A DNA stretch of 64,000 nucleotides from Brachypodius melanocephalos (taxonomy: Eukaryota; Chordata; Aves; Passeriformes; Pycnonotidae): assembly GCA_013398615.1 (NCBI GenBank), contig VZSR01003210.1, positions 2,180,149 to 2,244,148 of the forward strand. The letters run 5' to 3'. Shown here piece by piece: positions 51,501 through 63,784 of this stretch (within the stretch, counting starts at the first letter, position 1; the number at the start of each line of letters is the position of its first letter). The notes below the pieces were generated by a model that saw nothing but the letters and a program-made list of their open reading frames with translations, was not told where the DNA came from and searched no databases. Made by a program: the position numbers and the translations under genes.

Positions 51501-53395
51501 AAACCTGTTTTAGACAAGGAAGCAATTCTATGAAAGTAAAACATTTCAGTCACAATTGCCATAAAGAATGTGGATGACAGGCAAAAGCCAAGTTAAAAAA
51601 GAAGTAAGGATGTCACTATATGCAAGCAGCCTTATTAGATAAGGAGAAATAAAAAATGGTGATTGGGGCACTTTTTCTTTTGTAAGGCACTGAAAAATTC
51701 CACTGGTTACAAAACATGCAAGATAATCTCACAGATTCTGCCATTTATGAATGAGGAAACTGGCTTGAGTATTTCCTTTTGACATTGTCATACTGCTAAT
51801 AAATAATATACTAACCGACCTGATTTCATAACACTAAATAAAATTACAAAGATTCAACATTCAGAAAGATTTATAGAAATCAAGAGATTTAGTTCTCGGT
51901 CCATTTTCTGTTCAGGAACAGTTGTTCCTCAGCTCATATGAAGTTTGCATTCCCCAAGTCAAGAGACAGTAGAGAAAACCTGCCAGTCTTGTTCGAACAA
52001 ATCAAGAAGCTCTGAGCTCTATCCTGCTGTTCCCAAGTAGGTAAATCAAACAACAACCACAGGATCTACAGATTCTCTTCACAAGTCTGATGCCCACACA
52101 GTTTCTGAATTTCTGCCACTCTCATGTAACACGTGAAAATTACAGAAGAACAGCTTGAAGAACAGACGTACAAAGTAGGTGCTAAGCATTTCTATTTATG
52201 GAATATTCCAAGTTGTTTTCCACCTTAAACCAGGATCAGCATTCAGGGCAAGGAAAGTGAGATGGACTTGGAAACCTGACCTGCTTTTTCTCCAGCCTTC
52301 CAAATGGCTGGAACACTCTTCTGGGGAGCCTGAGACCACCACCATATGGACAATAATGACAATCTTTTCAGTGTCATCCTCCTATGGTATTCTCAAACAC
52401 AAGCAGATTTTTAGAACAAATTATTATCTGATCATGATCAGTTAGATAATATACAGCCTCATAAGTGGCAGAAAAATCAGTACCCTTTATATATTATTTT
52501 GCTTCTCTTTTGAATATTGCAAGGTTCTTATCAATAAGTATAACTGTGGCTATTATTCTTTTCTAACAGTAAAATATGAAAGGGTTTATTTTCCTCGATA
52601 CTGACAGAGATTTCAAGGGCCATGAATTTTATGCTTTTCTTTGCCAGAAAAATGTTGTGATCTGAATAAGTTTTAGGAAAAATCAGCATGCTAGCAAGTG
52701 ATTAAAAAAAGAAAACATCGTGTATTGGCAGCAAACAAATGCAAAACAAATAATATAGATGGATAGAAAAGCAGCTTAAAGAAGAGTTCTAATCCTGTTC
52801 TAAATTAAATAATTTTAAAAAGGAAATGCCTGGGGGGGGAAAAAAGTGAAATGTAATCTGTTCTGGCCTCTTGCCCCCACCCATAATTCAATTTACTGCC
52901 CTGAAGTTACTCCTGACTTAGTGAGTTGCAAACAAGAGTAGCATGAATCTCTGAGCATGTGCCTCAGGGAGAGCTCAGCAGCTGAGAGAGAATGGACAGG
53001 AGTTTCTGCAGTCCTCTGAGCACCTTCTGCATCCCAGCACTGCCCAAAGCATTCATGGACCAGTCACAACTTATGGGTTAGGGTGGCTCATGGTTGCATT
53101 GCACTGAAGAGCTTTAGAAGAGATCAGAGTGTATTTTGGCTGAGGTGTCCCTCTGGGCAAAGGTGAGAAGAGCACAGGGGCACGACACAAGAGTCCCCAC
53201 AGCACTTTGGAGAAGAAAAAAATCAGAATGGAAGGAAAGTGAGAGAAGTCATGTCAGTAGAAGCTTGGAGGGTGAGTTGGAAGTAGAAGGTGACTTTTAG
53301 GTCCTGATGATAAAATCTGGCTTGTAGTCTTGCTTTAGGCCACTTGCCATGCCAGAGAAGCTCACATCACCAGCAGAACCTGAGTTGCAACAAAC
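45534..53395. other. Non-coding DNA, no gene recognised
   Basis: Long unique-looking stretch. The longest open frame is 156 codons, minus strand, 50472-50942; it is hydrophobic and Leu/Ser-rich with no recognised domain. A 13-bp motif CATTCTGAGTACA is duplicated in tandem at 49538-49563. A segment near 48170-48270 with TTAATTAATTT, TAATGCATTTTAG and GATTAATC cores resembles conserved non-coding DNA, unproven. Confidence 0.65.
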
Positions 53396-53399
53396 CTCT

Positions 53400-53612
53400 T
53401 TTCCCAGAGACTGTGTCACTGCTCCAGGTCCTGCTGGGTCTTTAGAGACACTGGGAGCTGCAAGAACCAATTTAAGATCCTGGGCTGCACTGTTTGGAGT
53501 GTGGACACGTGAGTACAAGATGGATGGACCTCGCTTTGAAGTTGGTCCTGCTTTGATCTTTGATGGTCAGACCAGATGATGTCACTTCCAACACAAATTA
53601 TTCTGTGACTTT
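53400..53612 (+). mobile_element. Probable degraded CR1 remnant, plus strand
   Basis: The right end reads GACCAGATGATGTCACTTCC followed by AACACAAATTATTCTGTGACTT, close to the CR1 3' end in plus orientation. Further left, AAGATCCTGGGCTGCACTG resembles a phrase from upstream in CR1, suggesting an internally deleted copy. The middle part is too diverged to align by eye, so only the last 70 bases are reasonably firm. Confidence 0.5.
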
Positions 53613-56600
53613 ATCAGCTGTGCTTTCCTGGGTGGCTTTATTGTCTCCTGACACTCAGTCTACATGCTTGAATGCTGCTAACGTTTTTTATCATCATTGC
53701 AATCTCATCCTTCATTTTCCTACAAAAACAGCAACAGCTATATCCACCACACCTCACTGGCTCCTCTTCCAGCTTTTCCCATTGACCTCACAGGCACTGC
53801 CATCCCCTGTCTGGTAGAGCAATCTCTGGCAGGACACACACTGTGTCCAACTTTGGACCAAACAGCTGAGATCATGCTGATAAACAAAACATTTTCTGAG
53901 CCATAAACACTTTCTTGCTCCCATTTGTCTCCCTGATGGAATAGCCAATCTGAATCATATTTCACCTAAACCCTTTTAAGAATGAACAGTTTAAATGGGA
54001 CAAAACAATTAGTTTTGAAGGGAGTTTTTTGCAAAAGCTCACGATAATTTTTAGAGTGTTGGAACTCTTTTCAAAGACAGGGTTTTTTGGCACAGATGCA
54101 CCAGTTTCTACAATTTGTTGTGTCACCTGTACAAAGTAGTGACTGATCAGGAGAGAAGTGATCTAAGAGGCAGGAGATCCAATTTGGAGTCTCTGCTCTG
54201 TCAGACCATACTGCAAGGGTCAGCCTCAAAAGCTGAGGTGCCAGTCCAGCTGCAAGATAGCAAAATCCACCCTGGAGTCCATTTTTGAACAAAACTAGAC
54301 GTCTTCCTTTGTGAAGCTGTGGGTTTTGTATGTGCACACACATCTGGGACTGCATGTGTACACTCAAACCCATGATTGTGAAGGACACAAGACAGATCTG
54401 TTACACAACCAGCAATTTCATTCTGTTCCAAAATTATACCTCTCAGCCCCACCATCACTCAGTATGTATCCCAACTGGAATTTTAATAACCATGGAGCTT
54501 GGTCTACCTTACAATCAGTGCGGCACAATCAAATTTAGCCTGATTGCAAAAATGAGAGAGGGGCACTTATGGAGGTGATTTCCCTGGAATCTGCATCTGT
54601 AACGACAAAACTTGAGCTACACCTTGTTGTGTTATCATCTTCCAGAAACAATTATTCTAGAAAACACTATCAAAATATCATTAAATTGAGAAACTTACTC
54701 AGAGGCTGAGAATGAAGCAAGATGGAAGTAAGCTGAATGCACAAAGTAAAGGACTTGTTTAACAGCTGGGAATTCATTTATTAAAGCACATGTTTGAGGG
54801 TGACTAGCAAAAGCTCTTATGGAATGACCACTGTCTCTCTCCTGTTGAAAAGCTGTAGCAGTTTGGAGCTCCTTAGCAGGTTCAGGAAGACACCAAATGG
54901 GTATTTCTGGCTGAAAGGCTCAGACTTTGAAGGGAAAAACTTCCTGAGAGGCTTTCCCAGGATTGCATTTCCACAGCTCACTCACAACCCTCTGCACTGA
55001 CAGAAACCCCTCCATGTATATATGAAATATTCAGTCACACATTGCAAAACACATCCAGCTCAGAAAGGACACTTCCATCTTCCTTTTACCACAAGTGACC
55101 CCAAAAATAATCTAGAGGGAAAATATCCTTTTATTTTCAGTTGATCAGCTGATTTTATTGTGGCATTCAATAAATTATTTGTTCCCTATTGATTGAACAC
55201 TTCCCTGAAGAGAGGTTTGCTTAAGCACTGACTTTCCTAATTCAGGAAACGTAGGGTAGGTGGAGGTGGTAAACATACTGCACCAAAAGAGCCACAAGGT
55301 CCTTGGATCATTTCTTCCCTCTTTTACTGGTAGGAATTGGAATTTCCATTTTACAGGAATAGTTCTCATCATGAAAAGTTTTTTTTAATACTCATGATGT
55401 AAACATAAAATTTCATGCAGAACAGAAACACATTCACAATCTTCATCACTGTGCAGGGAGACAAGGGGAATTGTAAGAGCCCGGGCAAGGAAGGAACCAG
55501 ACAGCAAATCTGCCAGATTGGGATTTGCCTATTTACCTCTGGATTGCAGAAAACTTAAAACACCCCCCAGGACACCAAAAAGCTTACAGCTGCTCGTGGA
55601 AGTCCCAAGCAGGCTGCTTACCTTCCAGGCTGCCATGGGATAAGAACCTGCTTAGGTAAACCTGCTTCTCACCTGTGCTCAGTCCAAAGTGTCAACAGAA
55701 TTCACACGATTCAGTTTAGTCACATCACCATTTTCTAATCTGCACGGAAAACTCCTAAGCAGCGATTCTTACCTGCTTGGAATTGTTAGTCTGCAGCTCA
55801 TGGAGTAGCAGTGTCACAATTAGATCACTTGTAAAAATCTTTTGCAAAGAAGGAGCACTCCCTTTTCCTACTAGCATGTGATTCCTAAGAATCCAGTTTC
55901 ATTATCTCAGGCCAGATACGTATAAGGGGAAGTGTGAACTGCCCTAAACTCGACTTTTTAAATTACTTTTTACTCCATTTTCCTTCCAATAGCCTAGCAA
56001 TGAGCTTATTATTTAAATGGAGTAGCTTATTACACTGCCTAGGACAGAAATAACATTAAGATGATATAAAGGTGAAATATAAGAAGATAATCCACCCTAA
56101 GAAAGCTGCTGCGAGTCATTTAAAATAGGTGATGTTTTACTTTTTTAATTAATTCAAAAAATATTACTTTTACAGCACTAAGTTTTCACAGCAAGTCAAA
56201 ATGATGGTACACAAGAACAGGAATGTGTTTACTAATCAGAGCTAAAGCTAAAATCTACCATCCTCATAGGCAAAACAGCTTGTATACCCAAGAAGCAATG
56301 TCTCCCTGTGGAAACAAGCATGCCAATTTGGGCTGAAACTGGTTTTTAAACTGCACATGGGAAATAGCATGTCAAAAAATACTTAAATAACCAGGAGCGC
56401 CACAGCATTAAAAGAAATTATTTCAAGAATATTTTAATAGGCCTATTTCACTCACCCACAAAACATATTTCCATTTCTGCCTCAAATAATAGTGACCATT
56501 TCATGGCACTTTGGAAACAAAAAGTTTAAAGTACAGTTTTCACTTTTCCAGTAAAAAATATTAATATTTGTACCAGAAAACCATGGGCTCAGAAAGGACT

Positions 56601-57974
56601 GTTGCTTGGGTGGTGCCATTTTTAAAACACTTCATTCACTTTTACACTGCAGAGCTGCAATTGAAACTTAAACTCATGGTTTCTTTCTCCACAGACATGA
56701 AAAAATACCTTCCTGGAAAAGGAATGGAGACCTGTCACAGTGTGTATTTCAAAATGATAAATCAACAAAGAGCTAGGCTATTCCTCTAAGGATTTGGCCA
56801 TGACACAAGGCAGGTGTGAACTCAGACCTGTTTGTCTCCAGTTGGGTGACAAATAACTGGGATCCAACTATGGAAGTTGCTTTTCTCCAGTGGATTCACA
56901 GGCCTCCAAGTTGTTCTAATGCTGAGTTTTAAAACCCAGGATGTTTCACACTAGCTGAAAGGTGCCATGCTTGTTTTCTGCTTGGTCATCACCTGTTTTA
57001 ATGCCTGAGGTAGAGCCATGGGCACTCACCTGCATCCATCCCTGCTGGAAGTGGTGGCCCATGGAGATCAACAGAAACACCTGTTCTTAGCCACTTGTCA
57101 GAAGGGTAAAAGAGCAACAGTGGGTGACAACTCTCCCTGTAAAAAATAAAAAAAAAAATAGCTTATTCTATATAATACAAGCATCTAAGTACTGTTTAAA
57201 CCACTGAGCAGGAGAGGAAAAGATAGCTGGGAGGGATAATGTCTGCATTAAGTTTTGTTATTGCAACTTTTGTCTTTCTATCTATAAACAATCTTTTGGC
57301 ATATTTATTGTTCCCCAATTCTTTACTCTCGACACCCAGTGGAACATTTATCCCCATTTCTAACAGCCAAATCAGCTACACATTATCATCTCTAGATTGC
57401 AGGCCTGAACTGCTCTGTTTTAGTTGCAACACTGGGATGGAAGGGATGGTGGCAAAGAAATGAGGCAGTGCTATTTCTGTGTGAATGACACTACTTGATT
57501 AGCTAACAGGCAGCATTCATTGTCCATTTATTTGGCAGTGGAGTCTTCCAGTCCTGATTCAGCACCGTGGTCTGACAAGTGTATGATTGATAGCGCCTCA
57601 CAAAGAGCTGTTTTGAGCTTTGTTGCAGGCAAGGAGTTGTGCAACAGGTTGTCTGCTGGTTCTAGACATTACAAAGCTTGAAAGAGGAAAGCAAGCACGG
57701 TTGAAAGCACAAAGACCATTTTAAAACAGTTTCCTGCTTTTCAAATCTCCCTCAAGGATTTTATCCCTATGAGTTTACTCTTTAAGCTTTGGCATTCTGG
57801 TCTCAGTATAGACTTGTAATTCATCACGCATTAAACAGTAACACATTCTCACCCACAGTATTATCTTCTTCATGATCATTTTCATTTTCATAGTTATTTC
57901 CTCAATATATGATTATTATTCCAATGGAAATAAATGCTTTTATTTTATAGAAGCAGCTAAGGACTTCGGGTGGG
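53613..57974. other. Non-coding DNA, no gene recognised
   Basis: Unique-looking DNA. Open frames reach about 105 codons near 54.1-54.4 kb, overlap on both strands and have no recognised product. A partial RE1/NRSF-like motif lies at 57558-57575 and a HOX/PBX-like TGATTGATAG shortly after (about 57585). Confidence 0.63.
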
Positions 57975-58068
57975 TGTCCTGGTTTAGGGCAAATTTGGGA
58001 GGAAACTTGCAAATGGGGGTCCTCTGGAAAGGCAAACCCAAACAGCCCCTCCCCAACCAGCAGCTGGA
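57975..58068 (+). mobile_element. LTR 5'-end fragment, plus strand
   Basis: Starts TGTCCTGGTTTAGGGCAAAT and continues with GGAGGAAACTTGC, GGTCCTCTGGAAAGGCAAAC and CCAAACAGCCCCTCCCCAAC. The TGTCCTGGTTT start is common to several songbird retroviral LTR families. Only about 95 bases are present, without poly(A) signal or 3' end, so the copy is truncated. An 87-codon open frame across it is not a gene. Confidence 0.5.
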
Positions 58069-58120
58069 GTGGGGGATCACTGTAGGTCCCTTCCTACTGC
58101 AAAGGTCTACTCTGTTCTCA
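58069..58120 (+). mobile_element. CR1-like 3' tail, plus strand
   Basis: GGATCACTGTAGGTCCCTTC followed by CTACTGCAAAGGTCTACTCT and TTCTCA resembles the 3' end of CR1 subfamilies that end in TATTC-type repeats. Short and diverged; it could also be the continuation of the adjoining LTR fragment. Confidence 0.4.
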
Positions 58121-61100
58121 TCTAGCTGTAATTAGGGGTTGACAGTAATTAGGAGCTCTGCTTTGAAAGCCAGAGGGATTTCATTTAGCCCTTCAGGCTG
58201 TTTCCATTATGCAATCTTCACATGTCACAAAATAAACTAACCTTACATGGGGCTGTAAAAAGTGATATACACAGCCAAAGATGAATCCTGGAGAGCTTTC
58301 TAAAATACAGGCCAGAAAACACTTTGAAGTATAAAAATTAAAATAGTAACTTTCTGTCATATAAAATAAGTGGATTGTCAGAAAGCAAGATATTACAAAT
58401 CCCCCCAATTTGTCAGAATTCAAAAGTAAATGTTAATTCCACCTTATACTTTCATATTACCAATGTATATTTATGCTTATTTATGTTTCCAGATTCATAG
58501 ATGAAGTAAATACAGCAAATAAAAGATAGCAAAAATCTACTAATAGATTTTTCAAAGTTCACTTAGCTCATAAATTTCAGAATTCATAATAACTGTAGTC
58601 CTCATGCCTCAGACAATACATTCAGAACAAGGATAAATAAAATAAATGTGCTGAACCTCGCAATATTTTATCAGCTGTCCCAAAAATAACCAGAAGAGCA
58701 ACACCTCTTGCAAACAGGGATTTTTGATCAGTCATCTGTTGATCGAGTATTAAAAAAAAAAAGAGTATGGAATGTCCATTTTTCCTCTGACATTTCAAAA
58801 TTATACTAATGAGATAATCTATCAACAGGAACCTGATTTAAAGAATTATTTTGTTGAGGTGCCAAATCCCCTTCAACTCATGTTCATTGTGAAGATCACT
58901 GCCAACATGACCACAACTGTTTTTCTGAAGCATTATTTACTCTTTGGAAAATAGCTTATTAAAAGAAAACAAACCTTTCCCTGGAGGCAGGTGGTAGAGT
59001 ACAGGAAACATGTTAAAAATCAAACTTTGCATGGGTAAAAAGACCAGATCCAAAAAGGACCTTGTTTGTGGAGAACAGATTGTTCACCTTTTCCCGTAAG
59101 ACTTGTTTAGTCTGGCAAGAAAATGTTGTGCTGGGTAAGATGTGGTGACAGAACCAGCTTTAACAAATATCCAAACCCAGACCAAAGTGGTTACCATTCA
59201 CCTCAGGCTGGGAAATAACACCTCTACTTGCCCTTCTCTAGACACCTTAGAGCAAATACTGAGAAAACTACTGAGACTTGTCACACCAGTCCTCCAAACT
59301 GAGCTAGGCAAAAAATACTGAGCAGGTTTTAAAGCAGATACTGCAAATGGGTTGATTTGTATATGCAAATATCTCTAACTCAACACCTGAAGCTGTAGCA
59401 GGATAGATCCAGTTCCAACAGCCAACATCTGTTCCCCTGTAGCAGATCATTCTGTATGCAGAACATGCAAGATGGCAAACACAGTAACAGTGACAGTCAG
59501 TGCCTTATGGACTAATTCATTTTGCAGCAACTTTATTTTGCCCTCACATATGCCATAAAGCCCCTTTGCAAAATGAATGGGCAGAAATAACTGTGAGTGC
59601 ACAAACACCTGGGGGGTCATTACTAGTGTAATAGCAAACATTAGGCAATATTTTCCAGAATTAGGCTGTGGTTTTTACTTTTTTGACTAAACTGTTGCTT
59701 CACCATCTGTTTTTAATGATCCTCACAGGTGACTGATTTACTCATACCTGCTGCATTTTGTAATAGACATTTTTTTAAAGTTTTATCTTAATTATTTTTT
59801 AAAGTAGGTGATAGTAGTTATCCACAGAAAATGAAGATAATCTCCATCAGACATCCTAGCAACAGTTACATAACAAGAAGTAAGAAACAGGCTATGACAT
59901 CAACATTAACTTAGGTGTAAAAGTAACTTTGAACATGCCTGTAAATCAGTGAGGCACTGAGACCCAGCTGAACAACTGGCAAGGCTCGGAGAGTTTTTTT
60001 TTTTGTTGTTTATAATAATCTGCTAAATAAGTCCACAAATCAATGGGGAGATGCAATCTAATGAACACAATGTATTTTGTGCCTCCTTTTAAGACCAGCT
60101 GGCTTGTGAGCGCTCATTGTCAATGGCAGGCAGTATCCCAGATCAGCACACACATGGGGAGATTCAGGGAAAAGAAACTTTTAAAATTGGAAGGAAAACT
60201 CATCTCTTTGATTACACCAGCTGCCTAAATATCAAAGTTCCTTGCTATCAGAACGTGCTTTGTCTCAGTGAAGAGGAGGTGCCATCTCTTGTGACACAAA
60301 ACCTGTCAGCTTCCCTGCACTGGCAGCAGGAGCTGCAGGGAACTCATGCAGTTGGTACAGGGACCACGCTTTCCTGCTTTGGAGGAACAAAACAACAGCA
60401 CACAGAGAAAACCTCACAACTCACAAACCCACATCAAATCTTTTCCTTCTGCTTAAAAGTTCCAGGAAACCTTTGGTAAAAGATTAGGGGAAAGAGTGAC
60501 CAGCTTATATGCAGAATTCAAACAAACTAAGACACATTGAACCTGTGGAAAGTTTCAGCTGAACCATTGAGCAGCAGCTACTGAAACTCCCCCCTATCCA
60601 AACAATGCTGGCTCCAGGGAAAGTTCTGGAAAGCACTCAGCTTGGCCCTCACCAGAGAAAAACAAGCAATAATTCTGTGTAGCTTTGAGAGCCTGCAGTA
60701 TGCTAAATACAGAAAATAACAGACTACATCCTGGAAGTTTGGAGATGAAAAGAAGTACATTTGGTTGTCACCTTGACAGAACAACATTTGTATCCCTCAT
60801 ACATTTTGCAGTCTTTTAAAATTCTTGAATATTGGTACTTCCACACCTTTCAGCATAGTTTCATTGCAGATGCCAGGTGATGTTCAGCTGAAGTGCACAT
60901 TTCTCCATCTCAGCCATTTTCTGCTACAGCTCATGGCAGAAAAACATTTATTCCAGCTCTGTACCACGGACATGAGGGATGTTTGTGCAGGGCATGGATT
61001 ATGGGATCTTGAAGACCTTTGTGTGACAAGTACCCAGGTTTTTAGGGGGAACTGCTCTCCCCAAGAGGATGCAGCATCCTGAGGGAATCTCTCAATCCTC

Positions 61101-61688
61101 TGTAGCCACCCAGTGACTTCTTGTTATGGAGAGCAGCATGCTGAGGAAACCTGAGGAGGAAAATCTGCCAAAGCTTTCTCTTGATTCCCATGCTTGACAG
61201 ATATTTTTTTCCTCCTTTTTTTTTTTTTTCACTAGTAACACAAGGCTCATGTAGTTGCTATTCTATAGTACTCAGCACTGCCCTGATGGACACAGTTCTA
61301 TAAAGGTTGCAAGACAGCAGTTTACACTTTTAGTACAGGAGCAGAATAAAGAGAAACACATCATGCATGATCTGAGAACACAAGCTGTGTGCTAATACCA
61401 AGATTTCTGGTTAAGTTAATCATATATTCATTGTAGGGTTTTGTTTTTTCTTGTTTAAAAATTATTAATAAAAAGCAAACAAAACTGTTCATTTATGCAT
61501 AGCCCTGGGAAAAGCTTTGAACATTATTAAGTCCTACCCTGCAAACACTACTTTACATGATTCCTGCTACTGGTTTCCTCTAAGTCAAGGACAAACAGAG
61601 TGATTTGACTTGAGTAGCTATCCCCACCTGGCCTGAACTCTAAATACATGTATAGATTCACTCTAGCTCTATGATAAAATTAGCTATA
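58121..61688. other. Non-coding DNA, no gene recognised
   Basis: Unique-looking AT-rich DNA. A perfect POU octamer ATGCAAAT lies at 59363-59370. The longest frame is 120 codons at 60117-60479 and is unrecognised. T-runs lie near 59995-60005 and 61217-61230. Confidence 0.65.
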
Positions 61689-61723
61689 TTAAGCTTAAGA
61701 GTAACTTAACAACTTAAGCTTAA
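61689..61723. repeat. Perfect 11-bp inverted repeat with 13-nt loop
   Basis: Arms TTAAGCTTAAG (61689-61699) and CTTAAGCTTAA (61713-61723) are exact reverse complements, and each contains the palindrome TTAAGCTTAA. The 13-nt loop spans 61700-61712. It could form a hairpin in RNA or a paired binding site. Confidence 0.9.
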
Positions 61724-61749
61724 CCCTGTATTTAGGATTCTGTTTGCTG

Positions 61750-62110
61750 AAGTCTGACAAGGTCCAAAAGCCCTCAGCAAGATTGCCAGAGCAAAACAGG
61801 GAGCAGATGGAGGAGGTACAACTGACGCCAATGAAGGATTCAAGCATCAGCACCTTATTGTTCTTTAATACAACCTTTTATACTATTCATCTCACATGCA
61901 TTACACCTGTGTGCTGTCTCTACCCTTTTGTGGGTGGTCAGTACACCTCAGCATGTTCCTTTGCCTTTGATACTCTTCACCTGTCCTACACAGCTGCAGC
62001 CCATCAGGGAGGTGGCTCAGCCCCAGCCCCATTCCCAATCCCCACAAACTGTGTGCCTGCACGCAGCTACCTTCCACTCTAGCTAAACCCCAGGTGTCAT
62101 CGAGAGGAAC
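61750..62110 (-). mobile_element. Possible retroviral LTR, minus strand
   Basis: On the minus strand a TATA box TATAAAAGG (plus-strand 61874-61882) is followed within about 20 bases by a CAATAAGG poly(A)-like signal (plus-strand 61853-61860), the tight spacing typical of an LTR R region, and then a U5-like stretch. The upstream part (62000-62110) is more GC-rich, as in U3. No TG...CA ends or target duplication could be fixed, and the poly(A) signal is not canonical. The 112-codon plus-strand frame across it is antisense and not a gene. Confidence 0.4.
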
Positions 62111-63784
62111 CGAGGCAGTTCAAAATTAACAACCTTTCCAGGCAGGCAAAGTCTTATAAATCCAAATAATTCGAGCCAGTACTCACTTGATCCTATGTCC
62201 ACTCAGTGTATTTTGCTGAAATGGGCATTTTGTGGCAGTGCTTTTTGCTCTCAGCTTCACTTTCATCCTATTGCCTCCCCCTAGGTACAGAACGAGCTGG
62301 TCTTGTGTGGCTTTCTCAGCACTAAGTGCCACCTTGTTCCATCCATGAGGCCTCACAGAGCCTCAGTGCTGAAGGAATTAGACAAAGTCAGTATGTAAGA
62401 ACCCTGCTGTATCAGTGCTGAATTTCTCTGATACGTTTCTGTTTGGAATTCAAGTCAGGACAGGAGCACTGATACATGCTTTTCTTCCAGTTCTGCTGAA
62501 TTCTTCCCACGCATTACACCCCTAAACCTGCTGAACTCTCAGGTGCTGTTGCATTTAAAGACTGCAGAAAATTCACCCATTAATAAGAATCTTGCCATGA
62601 CCTGGTGTCCTCTGCAGAGGTGAGGAATCTGTCTGATATTCTTCACTGCCTTAAAAAGCCCACCACTATTTATTCTTTACTTTTCTGCAAAAGCCAGGTT
62701 TTTTAACCTCTTGCCAAGTGCATAGGCAAATACTTTGCACACCCAAGTGAGAGTCAAGAACTAGATCCTACTGCTTACTCGTTTCATACATCACTTGCAT
62801 TATTTGCTGAGCCTGACAGAACAGCCTTTCTAGCTCCCAAGTGAAGGTAGCAGAAGAGGGCTCTGCTAATGAAGGCTTTAATCCAGTCCTGCAGCAAGGC
62901 AGGACATACCTAGGAAGTGGCAGAGAACTGTAGTACAGAAAACAGCTAGTTTCTGATGTGCCTCATCAATCAAATGATGATTGCTACATGAGCATTTGCC
63001 TAGAGTTCAAAGCTGGAGTAAGAGATGCCACTATTATTTGCTAGATGGAAAGCTGTGACTCTCTATTATCTTAATATGCCTGACACATTTCACTTCTCTG
63101 GTCCCTAAGGGACACAGAAATTGCATACAAGAACACAAAAAAAAAAGCCAAGCAAAATGTATGTCATGATAACTTGATGTTGCCTTTTTGCCTAAAGCAA
63201 ACTGACATAATTAGCCATCTCACAAGCAAAACCTTTATGTTTTATTCTTTTACCAATTTAAAATAAAAACTGTACATTAGCATGGGTAGCTTTGCCATTT
63301 TAATACACTTTGATGTTTGCAAGCTTTGAAATACCATGCCCAAATTTGTATGCAAATTTGTGTTTCCAATTACATACTCATTAGTTCTTCTGGAACTTCT
63401 TCCTAATATTCACAAAATGTTTATAGCTTCCTCTTTTATTTTCCTGCATTACCTTAGAATGCAACCTGACATATAAAAGACAAATGAAGAAATCCATTTG
63501 CACTTAGGAACTTTCTTAAACATCACATTTATTTTCTAAGGATGTCATAATTTGTCACTTCAAAAAAGTTCCAAGTGTCCAGCAGACCCCATATGATAGC
63601 ACATTAAAAATCACAGGCAAATAGCTTTGTGCCTATAGCACTGTCAGCATCCAGAAATGCCCACCTCCCTTACTTACTCATCTGAAAACCCAGTTGCCTT
63701 TATTGATGCCTTGAGAGGCTACCTAGAACAGAGGCTAAACAGTGTTAAAGGAATAAAGTAGGTATTTCTTAAAAAGGCCTTCAA
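62111..63784. other. Non-coding DNA, no gene recognised
   Basis: Unique-looking DNA. Near 63341-63360 the motif CAAATTTG occurs twice around TATG, and the junction contains a perfect POU octamer ATGCAAAT at 63350-63357; nearby AATTAG and AATTACAT cores add to a regulatory look. No long open frame. Confidence 0.65.
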
